Positions 9,999 through 17,782 of a stretch of 24,885 bases of DNA are shown in pieces. The position numbers and the translations under genes are program-made. The notes under the pieces were generated by a model that was not told the origin of the DNA, did no database searches, and was given only the letters and a program-made list of their open reading frames with translations. The number at the start of each line of letters is the position of its first letter. The first letter of the stretch is position 1. The DNA is from a virus, in the IMG/VR virus record IMGVR_UViG_3300042317_000074, positions 1 to 24,885 of that record; one strand, written 5' to 3'.

Positions 9999-11758
9999 TC
10001 TGCATCTCCCATCGCGTTTGCAATTGCTAAATCTACTAGACCACCACTGGCATACTTTTTAGGTTCGTCGATCACGCCACCAGTCTTAGCTGACGTAGTC
10101 TTAGCTGACGTAGCCATATATGCACCCAAACCTGTTGCCGCCAAACCACCGAACTGAGATAGAGCGCTTGGTGCAGCTTGGTAGGTAGTTGAACCTGAAG
10201 TTGGTGTGGCATAGCCACGTAGTAACGCATTGTACATAGCCAACTGTTGCATTGGATATTGCTGAGCAGACGCATAGTTCTGAATAGCGTTGTTGATAAT
10301 ATCTTGTTGCTGTTGAGTTTGTTGCTGACCGTACTGATTCTGTAAACCAACGATGCCTTGTTGAGCTGCAAGCTGTTGAGTACCGATATTAGACAATGCT
10401 GTACCCGCTTGAGTACCTAGACCGTAGCCTTGTTGAGCGCCTTGTACACCTGACAAACCGACACCAGCACCCTGCATACCCTGAGCAGTACCCGCTAAAC
10501 CTAACTGCGCGGCATTAGTGCCTTGGGACACACCTTGTAAGCCCAAATTAGCACCAGAGATACCTGTTTGATATGCTTGGTTAGCTGCACCCAAGCCTGA
10601 TAAACCTAAGTTTTGTCCCGCCAGATAATTCTGCACACCTTGTTGAGCGGCTTGAGTAGCTTGTAAACCTTGAGCAGTACCGGCTAAACCCAACTGCCCC
10701 GCGCTTAATGTTGTTCCCAAACCTTGTTGTGCACCTTGTAAACCCTGTAGTCTTTGTTGTGCTTGGTTCTGAATATTCTGCATAGCAGCGTTATAGGCAC
10801 TTTGCTGACCTTGAACATCCAAATTTTGCAACTGAGTGTTTAAGTTACGTTGCGCTTCAGCATTTTCGATTGCTTGACGACCTCCACCATAGGCACCTAC
10901 TCTTGCTGCATTAGCTTGGCGGTATGTCTGACCGATTTGATAATCTCTCAATGCACCTGTTTTAGCGACATCAGTAACTGCTTGCTGATAGGGAGACATA
11001 TAACTTTGAACCGTATTAGGGTTCGTCACCATCTGACCGTAGATGTCACCTTGCTGCGCAGCTTGGGTCCCATAACCCATAGCTTGTCTGGCTACATTAC
11101 CACCCAAACCTTGAGCGCCAGCAGCACCTTGAGCGCCGTAACCTAGACCTTGATTACCATACCCTAACGCAATATCACCGGCAGTATTACCGGCAGCTTG
11201 ATAACCCAAACCTTGACCAGCAAGCCCTGCAGCTGCGCCACCGTAACCAGCACCTTGACCACCATAGTATGTAGCTTGACCACCTAAACCTTGAGCTTGA
11301 TTCAACCCAAACTCAGCACCCATACCACCATAATTAGCGCCTTGTGCACCATAACCAAGAGCTGCACCGGTAGAACCTAAAGCGCCCCTAGCAGTATTAG
11401 CTGCTATATCTGAGGCAGCGTTGTATTGACCCGGTGTTTGTATATTAGCCGCATTAGCGATGGACTGTTGTTGTAGTGGGCTAAATGGCGCAACATAATC
11501 TGACGGATTAGCACTGTAAGGGTTAAACCCTTTAATACCGGTAATTTCCGAACCGTCAGTGTTAAAAATTTGTTGAGTAGCAGCACCCAACATAGCCTCA
11601 GTTTGAGGCTGTAACCAATCGGGTATAGAGCTTTGGGTTACAGTTGACGTTGACTGTTGAGGGCCACCACCACCACCACCGAAAAAAGTAGGCGACAACG
11701 AGCAACGGAGCAAACCGTTCTCAAACCAAAAGAGTCTAAACACATTAAGCAGTTTCAT
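9995..11758 (-). CDS. Gly/Gln/Ala-rich heptad-repeat virion protein, putative ejection protein
   Basis: 587 residues, strikingly low in complexity. A hydrophobic, aromatic N-terminus (residues 1-26) precedes a six-glycine run. Residues 35-110 (STSTVTQSSIPDWLQPQ...PFSPLQQQSI) match the start of a phage family I know only as hypothetical. Residues 133-237 are Gly/Tyr/Ala heptads. Residues 254-297 (MSPYQQAVTDV...GAYGGGRQAIENAE) form the conserved core of the family. Residues 356-460 are further heptads pairing into 14-residue units (LGLAGTAQGLQATQ, LGLSGLGAANQAYQ). The C-terminus has KKYASGGLVDLA (568-579), a motif shared with the genes on both sides. The start is ATG overlapping the upstream stop (ATGA), with AGG seven bases before it. 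A role in DNA ejection, as a conduit or internal core, is inference from order and composition. Confidence 0.72.
   Translation of the reverse strand: MKLLNVFRLFWFENGLLRCSLSPTFFGGGGGGPQQSTSTVTQSSIPDWLQPQTEAMLGAATQQIFNTDGSEITGIKGFNPYSANPSDYVAPFSPLQQQSIANAANIQTPGQYNAASDIAANTARGALGSTGAALGYGAQGANYGGMGAEFGLNQAQGLGGQATYYGGQGAGYGGAAAGLAGQGLGYQAAGNTAGDIALGYGNQGLGYGAQGAAGAQGLGGNVARQAMGYGTQAAQQGDIYGQMVTNPNTVQSYMSPYQQAVTDVAKTGALRDYQIGQTYRQANAARVGAYGGGRQAIENAEAQRNLNTQLQNLDVQGQQSAYNAAMQNIQNQAQQRLQGLQGAQQGLGTTLSAGQLGLAGTAQGLQATQAAQQGVQNYLAGQNLGLSGLGAANQAYQTGISGANLGLQGVSQGTNAAQLGLAGTAQGMQGAGVGLSGVQGAQQGYGLGTQAGTALSNIGTQQLAAQQGIVGLQNQYGQQQTQQQQDIINNAIQNYASAQQYPMQQLAMYNALLRGYATPTSGSTTYQAAPSALSQFGGLAATGLGAYMATSAKTTSAKTGGVIDEPKKYASGGLVDLAIANAMGDAE
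10379..10693 (-). repeat. Heptad/14-residue glycine-zipper-like repeats, second block (coding)
   Basis: Residues 356-460 of the same protein run in register as seven-residue units, mostly pairing into 14-mers: LGLAGTAQGLQATQ, AAQQGVQNYLAGQN, LGLSGLGAANQAYQ, LGLQGVSQGTNAAQ, LGLAGTAQGMQGAG, VGLSGVQGAQQGYG. LGLAGTAQG occurs twice and is nearly identical in DNA (around 10480-10510 and 10665-10697), which suggests internal duplication. Confidence 0.7.
11048..11362 (-). repeat. Glycine/tyrosine heptad repeats, first block (coding)
   Basis: Fifteen consecutive seven-residue units (residues 133-237 of the 587-residue protein), such as ALGYGAQ, GANYGGM, GAEFGLN, QATYYGG and QGLGYGA. Gly, Gln or Ala usually opens the unit and Tyr, Phe or Gly sits near its middle. 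I aligned the units by eye; they are degenerate at the DNA level. Confidence 0.7.
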
Positions 11759-12174
11759 AAAAGGACCTCAACTAAGGTATTCCGTGATTCAAAATTGTAG
11801 CGTCGCCACAATCTAACTATGGATGGCCTTCCGAACGCTTGTAGTATCGTGGCTCCGTTTTGTTTCAATATAACTTTAAGTTGTTCTACTGTATCTCTAT
11901 TAGAGATTAACTTACCACCTATAGCAGTAACAAAGGCCACACGATGTAGAGGATGATTACTAAAAGATACAGTCCCTGCACCATGAATATTGTTGTTCTC
12001 ATCAACCGCCACCAAAAGCAACCAAGCACCGGAAGTTACATAACCCCTAACATGGTTAAGATTATACATCGGTTCCCCAAGATCACCTTCTTCTAATGCA
12101 GCTGCAATATAGTGCTCCACCAAAGGCCATGTCTGGTTTGTGAACTCTAACGGTACAGGTTGTACGTTAATCAT
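11755..12174 (-). CDS. GNAT-like acetyltransferase-fold phage protein
   Basis: 139 residues. The pattern is that of small GNAT-fold proteins often found among phage late genes. It has an N-terminal helix pair (LVEHYIAAALEEGDLG), a strand run (GAWLLLVAVDENNNIHGAGTVS), a central VAFVTAIGG, a helix around VEQLKVILKQNGATIL, then FGRPSIVRLWRRYNFE, where GNAT proteins carry the A-helix and the typical GF ending. I do not see a clean Q/RxxGxG/A acetyl-CoA loop, so catalytic activity is doubtful and a structural or chaperone role is possible. It overlaps both neighbours by four bases (ATGA) and lies between two putative ejection proteins. Fold assignment is moderate; substrate is unknown. Confidence 0.6.
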   Translation of the reverse strand: MINVQPVPLEFTNQTWPLVEHYIAAALEEGDLGEPMYNLNHVRGYVTSGAWLLLVAVDENNNIHGAGTVSFSNHPLHRVAFVTAIGGKLISNRDTVEQLKVILKQNGATILQAFGRPSIVRLWRRYNFESRNTLVEVLL

Positions 12175-13544
12175 GCTGGTAAGTGTTTGTATGCTTTTGA
12201 GTCATTAGCAAACTGCTTTTTGTTACCCATTGTTTTCTTACGACCCGCTTGAATCTTACGTACCATCTCATCTAGCCTTTGGGCACCGGCATCTGTCGAA
12301 CCATTACCTAATTCAGATACAATGCGGCTTGGCACCACGTATTCACCAGCTGCGAGTCGTGCAGGTTGCTTACCAGCAATAGAAGCTGGGATATCATCGG
12401 AAACACCGTCACCAGCACCGTTAAGCAAGTTAGGTCTACCACCGGTAGCGTAACCACCAAGATCAGCAATGCCACCACCCGCCATCATTTGCACAGACTC
12501 TTGACCGTAGCCTTCTGGGTCAGCTACTTCTGCTGGGTTAGGTATCTGTGTGATACCACCTGTTGCTATGTTTTGCGCTTGCGAAGCATAAGTGTCTAAA
12601 TCTGTGATACCACCCGCTGCATAGTAGGTTGGTTTGTATACGTTCCATTCAGGTACGCTAGGTGTGTAATTTGCAGGTGAGTAGTTGTATTTAGGTCCGT
12701 TATACGTGAACTGAGATTTTCGTTGTTCCTGTGTTGGTAGCGGTGTTGCCTCTGGTGCAGTCATGGAATCTAAGGCCATTGACGTTGGAACACTAATTAG
12801 CCCTGAAGTAATATTGGGGTTTTCTGCGGCAAATTTAGCTGCTGTACCCAGTGCACCTGTAGCTGTGCCTGCTTGAGACGCTAAAGCACTTTGACCTGCT
12901 CCACCAACTGCGCCACCTAAGAAGCCCATACCTGCCCCTTTACCGATGTCTTGACCAGTTAAGCCTGAACCTAATGCACCAATACCTGCACCATAAACAC
13001 CTTGTTGTAGTGCGGTACCTCCAATATTAGCAGCAGTTCCTGTTACGGGAACATTAAAAGCATTACCCACCAATGACTGTCCCCAACCGACTTCAGGTAA
13101 CTTAGCTAACGCTGCATTTGTTGTGTTAGTTATAGTTTGAGGCACTACATTCTGTATGGCTTGTGTTCCTACATTGGCTGCGGTTTGAGTTCCTACATTA
13201 GCAGCCGTTTGAGCAGCGGTTTGTGTTCCTACATTAGCAGCCGTTTGAGCAGCGGTTTGTGTTCCTACATTGGCTGCGACTTGAGTTCCAGCTTGCGTAG
13301 CAGGGGCAGCCGCGCCTGCAGCAGGCATTAAAGGAGCCATAAGCGGAGCTGTAATCGCGCCCATCAACGCACCTTCACCCGGATCTCCACCCATAGCAGC
13401 TGACATTCCTGCACCTAACCCAGCTCCACCAGCAGCCAAAGCCCCTGCGCCTGTTAGCGCTGCGGCCCCTGCACTTAATCCTGTTATCCCAGCAAGTCCC
13501 GCTACGGAAGTACCAACAGTAGCTAACGATGCAATAAAACTCAT
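12171..13544 (-). CDS. Gly/Ala-rich virion protein with YAxGG motifs and conserved phage C-terminal domain
   Basis: 457 residues. Residues 1-80 are almost entirely Gly, Ala, Leu and Ser with GxxxG spacing and could insert in or line membranes. Residues about 88-128 are short tandem repeats (TAANVGTQTAAQ), matching a 36-base DNA repeat. Residues 308-369 hold four YAxGG-like motifs (YAAGGITDL, IATGGITQI, MAGGGIADL, YATGGRP). Residues 379-434 (DGVSDDIPASIAGKQP, GEYVVPSRIVSELGNG, AGAQRLDEM) match a small C-terminal domain I know from many phage tail-region and internal proteins, usually DxIPA, GEyVvP and alGnG. The tail is basic. The start is ATG with GGGAGA upstream, overlapping the cupin-like gene by four bases. 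The role is unproven; the gene opens the presumed ejection module. Confidence 0.72.
   Translation of the reverse strand: MSFIASLATVGTSVAGLAGITGLSAGAAALTGAGALAAGGAGLGAGMSAAMGGDPGEGALMGAITAPLMAPLMPAAGAAAPATQAGTQVAANVGTQTAAQTAANVGTQTAAQTAANVGTQTAANVGTQAIQNVVPQTITNTTNAALAKLPEVGWGQSLVGNAFNVPVTGTAANIGGTALQQGVYGAGIGALGSGLTGQDIGKGAGMGFLGGAVGGAGQSALASQAGTATGALGTAAKFAAENPNITSGLISVPTSMALDSMTAPEATPLPTQEQRKSQFTYNGPKYNYSPANYTPSVPEWNVYKPTYYAAGGITDLDTYASQAQNIATGGITQIPNPAEVADPEGYGQESVQMMAGGGIADLGGYATGGRPNLLNGAGDGVSDDIPASIAGKQPARLAAGEYVVPSRIVSELGNGSTDAGAQRLDEMVRKIQAGRKKTMGNKKQFANDSKAYKHLPA
13165..13284. repeat. 36-base tandem repeat inside the 457-residue gene
   Basis: Two exact adjacent 36-base copies (13189-13224 and 13225-13260), each starting GTTCCTACATTAGCAGCCGT as written on the plus strand. 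They are flanked by partial copies that start at 13165 and 13261 and differ at a few bases. The repeat keeps frame and encodes the 12-residue unit TAANVGTQTAAQ on the minus strand. It has the form of replication slippage within a coding region. Confidence 0.9.
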
Positions 13545-13975
13545 ATAGGTCTCCCTAATCTCTTAGTCTCAAATTCTTCAAAAGTATCGGAGACCAATTC
13601 GTCTTCGATGTCGGTAATCTCTTCTGCGTCTGTGCGATGCACAGATATAAACGTACAATCTGTTTCTGCGTAACCTAAACGTTTAATGCCGGGTTTATCC
13701 ACCGATATATAAGGCGCTGACACTAATACGCTTGTTTCACCGTTGGTGATCCGCATAGTCCCTTGGGCAAGGATGCCTATACTCTCAAAGTTGTGAATCT
13801 TGCCCGTCACCAGCATACCCGCAGGGATAAACATCGTCCGTGCGTAAACCCCTTTAATCTGATAATGCTGAGTATCAGTTTGTGCTTTGAGTGCCTCTTG
13901 ATCGAACGAAGCTAACATAGCTTGTTCGAGAGCCAAGATTGCAGAGGTGTTACCTTGTTCAGCTAAATTATTCAT
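13541..13975 (-). CDS. Cupin-like (RmlC-fold) phage protein
   Basis: 144 residues. A helical N-terminus (residues 1-35) is followed by a compact beta-rich part: GVYARTMFIPAGMLVTGKIHNFESIGILAQGTMRI, then SAPYISVDKPGIKRLGYAETDCTFISVHRT. That succession (PAG, a histidine strand, GxM/I, P-G, histidine strand) is typical of single-domain cupins, and His residues sit where metal ligands would be. An acidic C-terminal segment (DIEDELVSDTFEEFE) follows. Similar small proteins occur next to tail or internal protein genes in aquatic phages, usually without known activity. The gene starts 15 bases after the collar protein and overlaps the next gene by four. No enzyme function should be assumed. Confidence 0.62.
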   Translation of the reverse strand: MNNLAEQGNTSAILALEQAMLASFDQEALKAQTDTQHYQIKGVYARTMFIPAGMLVTGKIHNFESIGILAQGTMRITNGETSVLVSAPYISVDKPGIKRLGYAETDCTFISVHRTDAEEITDIEDELVSDTFEEFETKRLGRPI

Positions 13976-13990
13976 AACCCAATAATATCA

Positions 13991-14854
13991 CTAATAGAGT
14001 GCTGAGACGAATGTAGCCGTTAGGATTATCGAGGGTGATGCCGGATGCACAGGTGCTGTCCCGGGAGGATAGGTAGCCGCTACGGTGTTTCCTGATTCTG
14101 AGGCCATAATCAATTGGAAGTAATCCCCTGCATTTAACGCCATGACTAGGTTCCAAGATACAATTGCAGCGCCGGGTTTGCCACCATGAATGGCTGGGAT
14201 AGAAACAATACCTGCGCTATAAGGCACATCAACACCATTCTGCCTAAACCACAAAGTTACATCATCTATAGAAGAGTCAAAGGTTAGCAACTGCGCACTA
14301 AATTGAATGTTGTAATACCCTGCAACAGCGGCAACTACTTTTGTAATGTCTGTAGGGTCAAGATCTATACCATTTGCCGTATCTGTGGCAGTTAAACTCA
14401 CGACAAGTTCTGTCGTTGATGAAGGTACAGGTTGCGCCTCAGCAACATAAACCCCTGCCGTATGTGAAGCCTTTGTTGATCCATAAGCGCCACGGGTAAT
14501 GCCTGTAAATGTGGTGGCCGTTTTTCCCGTATACATAATTAACTCGGAATCAATAATAAGCGCGCCAGCAGATAAAAAGCCCGCAGTAGATGCTACTTGA
14601 ATGGGGGTAGTTGACGTGTTTGTTAAACTAACTGCCAACGTAGTATAGCCGTCCTGATGCCAAGCTCCGTTAGGGAACTGCAAGAACGCACCACCCGTAG
14701 ATCCAATAAGCACAGAGTTCAAGTTGTTTAGCTGGTTAAAGTACAACCGCAAAGCGTTGTTCAACTGATCTTGATACTGACGCTCATACCCAACCGGTGC
14801 TAAAGGTAAGTTAGGTACCGCAGGATTTCTGATGATATTAGTGGTGGTAGCCAT
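13991..14854 (-). CDS. Collar/fibre virion protein with C1q-like C-terminal region
   Basis: 287 residues. The N-terminal helix (GYERQYQDQLNNALRLYFNQLNN) looks like a trimer-forming or attachment stem. Residues about 60-140 (FPNGAWHQDG, then IDSELIMYTGKT and GITRGAYGSTKASH) form a module that recurs in phage tail-region proteins. Residues about 165-287 have the strand order of a C1q/TNF-like jelly roll: GYYNIQFSAQLL, VTLWFRQNGVDV, IVSWNLVMALNAGDYFQLIM, then a final hydrophobic strand. Such ends often form receptor-binding trimers, so a fibre or collar role is likely. It overlaps the gp10-like gene by one base (TAATG). The C1q-like call is by pattern only. Confidence 0.62.
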   Translation of the reverse strand: MATTTNIIRNPAVPNLPLAPVGYERQYQDQLNNALRLYFNQLNNLNSVLIGSTGGAFLQFPNGAWHQDGYTTLAVSLTNTSTTPIQVASTAGFLSAGALIIDSELIMYTGKTATTFTGITRGAYGSTKASHTAGVYVAEAQPVPSSTTELVVSLTATDTANGIDLDPTDITKVVAAVAGYYNIQFSAQLLTFDSSIDDVTLWFRQNGVDVPYSAGIVSIPAIHGGKPGAAIVSWNLVMALNAGDYFQLIMASESGNTVAATYPPGTAPVHPASPSIILTATFVSALY

Positions 14855-16959
14855 TATGTACTTCTCCGGCCATCAGCCTGAACTTCCCAACGCATTGCAC
14901 CCATCTGCCACGCCACGCCTAACTGGTTAGACTCCATCTTAAAGGCAAACTGACGCCCACGCACTCTGATATACAGATACTCCGTATAGGCTTCAATAGG
15001 CAGTACAGCCGACCGCGTAACTAACCCATTATCAACACCGCCAACCGAAGGTGGATCCGTATACCCAGAGCCTGAGTTATTAAGCGGGATAACAGTCAAT
15101 GTTGCTGATGGACTTTCAGCAGTAGACCCTCTAAAGGTTAAGTCAGGAATAATACGGCGAACAAAGCCAAACTGATGTCCTTCTTGCATCAACTCAAATT
15201 CAGAGGTAGTGATATAGGCATGTATTGGTGCCGCAGTACCCGTCTCGTTATCATCTAAGCCGTACTCTTGAAACACTAAGTTATTAGTGTAGGTTGCTGC
15301 TAACGGGTCAGTTAAAACCCCCGTGTCTATCCATGCAGTTCTACCCATAGTGCCGTAGTACCAGATGTCCTCTAGGTAATTATAGACCGCATACTTATCA
15401 ACTACAGTACTATCTGCTGAAGGATAAAACCACCATATCTCATTGAATCTTTCTACTGTACCGCTGAAGATTTGGTCAGACTGCTCAAGATTAATATCAC
15501 TAAAGATGTACTCTTTAATGTCACAACGTAAGGTTTGCGTTCTACCGTCATATTTATAGAACTTGTCATAACCCATCCAATACACAACATCCGCTGCTTG
15601 AGACACGCAGTTTTGGCTAATAATTGAGATATTGGCACCCATGATCTGAGAACCCCAAACATACGGAGGGCCTAAATACTGCAGTGCATACACGCTTGTG
15701 TCAGTGAATACGAGAATCTCTTGGCGAGTCTGGGTAGCCGTAACAATCTTAGAACCACGAGATAACAGCAAACTACCTGCTTGATTGGTCGCAGAAGGCG
15801 TCCAGTTAACGACATCTTCTTGGTCTGACCATCTAATTAGCAATGGGTTTTGGTCAGTGCTACCGTAATCATTACAACCAAAAGCAAACACAAACCGATA
15901 AATGTCGGAGACCATGAGGTAATTCTGAATAACCGGTACATCTGAAGCTCCGTAAAGTGAAGTTAGTGCTACACCTCTAATAGATAGGGCCTGACTGCCT
16001 GATTGTGTGCCTGATGTATTAATCAAAGCGCCTGTTGGTGTAGCTGATACGTTAAATTGAGTAACTGTTACGTTATGTGCATAGTAAGTCACACCTGCAG
16101 TAAGTCCTGTAGGTAAAGCACCAGTCGTTGTAAAGCACACAGGATCATAGTCAACCAAGGTATTAATGGTACTAACGACAGCAGGTGACGCGATAGAAAT
16201 CGTCGCAGAAATCGGGTTAATGCCTTGACTTGCATTATAGTAATACATCGCCCCACCACGAGGACCGAAAACTAAGTCTTCACCAAAGTTGCCTTGTGAC
16301 CACAACCGCATAGGATTATTAGAGGTTAAGCTGTAACCCCAAGTACCTGAACCCCAAGCGCCAGCGCCCCATCCTGACATAGACACAACGGTTTCAGCAC
16401 CTGTATGTATTTCGTAAACAGCATTGACCGCTGTGCCACCGTGTCCTGTGTCTGCAGCACTAGCAGGCGTACTTACTGTGATCGTGTAGCTATTGGCATC
16501 AACATAGGTAATCTGGAAACCTATACCATTAAGCACAGCCGCTGAGATGTTACCCCCCAAACCCGTTACGCCATTGAAAGTCACAAAGTCACCATCTATA
16601 GCACCATGTGCTACAGCGTTAACCGTAATAGTGGTTGAGCCGTTTGATGCAGTGAATGGGTTTGATAAAGCTTGCTGTGAACGGATAGGTGTGATGTCGT
16701 AGTACCCACCACCCTGCATGATATAAAACTTTAAGTTAGTGCCAACACCAGTAAAGTTAATGAAGCTAAGTGTTTCCCAGTTCCATAACGAGCGGCATAC
16801 ACCTAAGTATCTATATGGCGAGATCTGTTCCCAACCACCGATAGTTTGAGGCGTACCTTGACGAAAGCGGATTTTATCGCAGTCATAGTAGCCCCCTTCT
16901 GTGTAAAAGCGGGTGTTTTCACGGTTAACCCCAGCCTTATAGACTAACTTTTTTATCAC
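14854..16959 (-). CDS. Tail hub / DNA stabilisation protein, P22 gp10-like
   Basis: 701 residues. The N-terminus (KLVYKAGVNRENTRFYTEGG, then YDCDKIRFRQG, IGGWE, VCRSLWNW, GTNLKFYI, GGGYYDITPIR) follows the pattern of the phage stabilisation family typified by P22 gp10, which forms the short tail hub below the adaptor. A 75-residue insert (residues about 95-170, SNGSTTITVNAVAHGAIDGDF to NSYTITVS) is a small beta domain common in aquatic phage tail proteins. MSGWGAGAWGSGTWG near 195-210 is a Trp/Gly repeat shared with the 307-residue gene. The middle (FVFAFGCNDYG, IRWSDQEDVVNW, LLLSRGSKIV, WGSQIMG) is beta-propeller-like. The start is GTG, with GAGGGG six bases upstream, four bases after the endolysin stop. 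Confidence 0.8.
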   Translation of the reverse strand: MIKKLVYKAGVNRENTRFYTEGGYYDCDKIRFRQGTPQTIGGWEQISPYRYLGVCRSLWNWETLSFINFTGVGTNLKFYIMQGGGYYDITPIRSQQALSNPFTASNGSTTITVNAVAHGAIDGDFVTFNGVTGLGGNISAAVLNGIGFQITYVDANSYTITVSTPASAADTGHGGTAVNAVYEIHTGAETVVSMSGWGAGAWGSGTWGYSLTSNNPMRLWSQGNFGEDLVFGPRGGAMYYYNASQGINPISATISIASPAVVSTINTLVDYDPVCFTTTGALPTGLTAGVTYYAHNVTVTQFNVSATPTGALINTSGTQSGSQALSIRGVALTSLYGASDVPVIQNYLMVSDIYRFVFAFGCNDYGSTDQNPLLIRWSDQEDVVNWTPSATNQAGSLLLSRGSKIVTATQTRQEILVFTDTSVYALQYLGPPYVWGSQIMGANISIISQNCVSQAADVVYWMGYDKFYKYDGRTQTLRCDIKEYIFSDINLEQSDQIFSGTVERFNEIWWFYPSADSTVVDKYAVYNYLEDIWYYGTMGRTAWIDTGVLTDPLAATYTNNLVFQEYGLDDNETGTAAPIHAYITTSEFELMQEGHQFGFVRRIIPDLTFRGSTAESPSATLTVIPLNNSGSGYTDPPSVGGVDNGLVTRSAVLPIEAYTEYLYIRVRGRQFAFKMESNQLGVAWQMGAMRWEVQADGRRST

Positions 16960-16962
16960 GGT

Positions 16963-17418
16963 TTACCCCTCGTAAGGACGTTGACCTTTGCTGTCGATTG
17001 TCAGTTTCATTTTGCGTGGGACAGCACCTTTTTCAGCAATGGACAGATGCGTCCAACCGCCCGTTTTTGAGTCTGCAAACTCTTTGATTACTTTATCATA
17101 AGGTAAGTCTGAACCGATAATTGCATGGACTACTTCATCAACAGGGATGTCTTTAACTCGAATGTCAGCGGCTCTACCATCCATATGATCTGACTTCTTA
17201 GCGCCACCAACGGCAGCATTTACTTCAGGACCACGGTATGCAGAGTTAATTGTAATTGGTCTACCAAATAAAGCACGGACATCTTCTAAGAATTCAGCTA
17301 GTCGGATTAAGTTTTCTAGTGCTTCACCTTTAGGGGTGTTGTTAAGCCCTTTTTGTCTAGCTGTATCTGATACAGTTAATTCTTCAAGGGTGAAGTGTTC
17401 ACTCAACTTTTTTGACAT
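16963..17418 (-). CDS. M15-family peptidoglycan endopeptidase (endolysin)
   Basis: 151 residues. A cell-wall hydrolase of the peptidase M15A type (DD- or LD-endopeptidase) that would cleave cross-links in peptidoglycan during lysis. The hallmark SDHMDGRAADI is at residues 76-86, giving zinc ligands His78 and Asp85; the third is His124 in GWTHLS. AYRGPEVNAAVGG (60-72) is the usual preceding loop. The N-terminus (SEHFTLEELTVSDTARQKGL) is typical of the family. No signal peptide or transmembrane segment is visible, so export should depend on a holin. It overlaps the upstream membrane protein gene by 20 bases, which links it to the lysis cassette. Confidence 0.92.
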   Translation of the reverse strand: MSKKLSEHFTLEELTVSDTARQKGLNNTPKGEALENLIRLAEFLEDVRALFGRPITINSAYRGPEVNAAVGGAKKSDHMDGRAADIRVKDIPVDEVVHAIIGSDLPYDKVIKEFADSKTGGWTHLSIAEKGAVPRKMKLTIDSKGQRPYEG

Positions 17419-17782
17419 TACGTTTTACCGGTGTTGGTTTAGGTGGTGCTTTACGCACAGGTTTTACAGGAGGTTCTGGTTGCTTTCGAGAGTCTAACCA
17501 CATAAGAATCCCACGACCCCCATAAGTAAACGCTATTATATCAATACCCAAGTCTTTGAATGGTTGCAATCCTATATGTGCATAAGGGCTTGGACCCTCA
17601 GCAAGTAAAAACTCAAGGTTGATACCGACCTGCGCTAGCAATCCAACTAAACATGCTAGTAGCCCGATGGTATGCCACTTAGGGAAAGTTCTCATGCGCG
17701 GTGATAAAGCACCCGCGAAACAAATCATAGCACCCATAAAATTAAGTGTTGTCATTAGCAACACTATAGAGTGTTCACCCAT
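17399..17782 (-). CDS. Small membrane protein, holin-like, with basic Pro-rich tail
   Basis: 127 residues from ATG at 17782. I chose this start because GGAG lies eight bases upstream and it gives an eight-base overlap with the previous stop; an extended frame to 17860 lacks support. Three hydrophobic segments are visible: about 5-26 (SIVLLMTTLNFMGAMICFAG), 38-60 (TIGLLACLVGLLAQVGINLEF) and 79-97. The tail (VKPVRKAPPKPTPVKRNVKK) is basic and cytoplasmic by the positive-inside rule. Placed directly before the endolysin, it is a good holin or antiholin candidate. I do not recognise a named holin family. Confidence 0.65.
   Translation of the reverse strand: MGEHSIVLLMTTLNFMGAMICFAGALSPRMRTFPKWHTIGLLACLVGLLAQVGINLEFLLAEGPSPYAHIGLQPFKDLGIDIIAFTYGGRGILMWLDSRKQPEPPVKPVRKAPPKPTPVKRNVKKVE

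Noticed and set aside
13165-13284. Tandem repeats resembling a small CRISPR array
   Set aside because: The copies are directly adjacent with no spacers, stay in frame within a virion gene and encode a regular peptide repeat.
13541-13975. Cupin-like protein as a metabolic enzyme carried by the phage
   Set aside because: Its position among virion genes and an acidic tail, with no recognisable substrate motif, do not support an auxiliary metabolic role.
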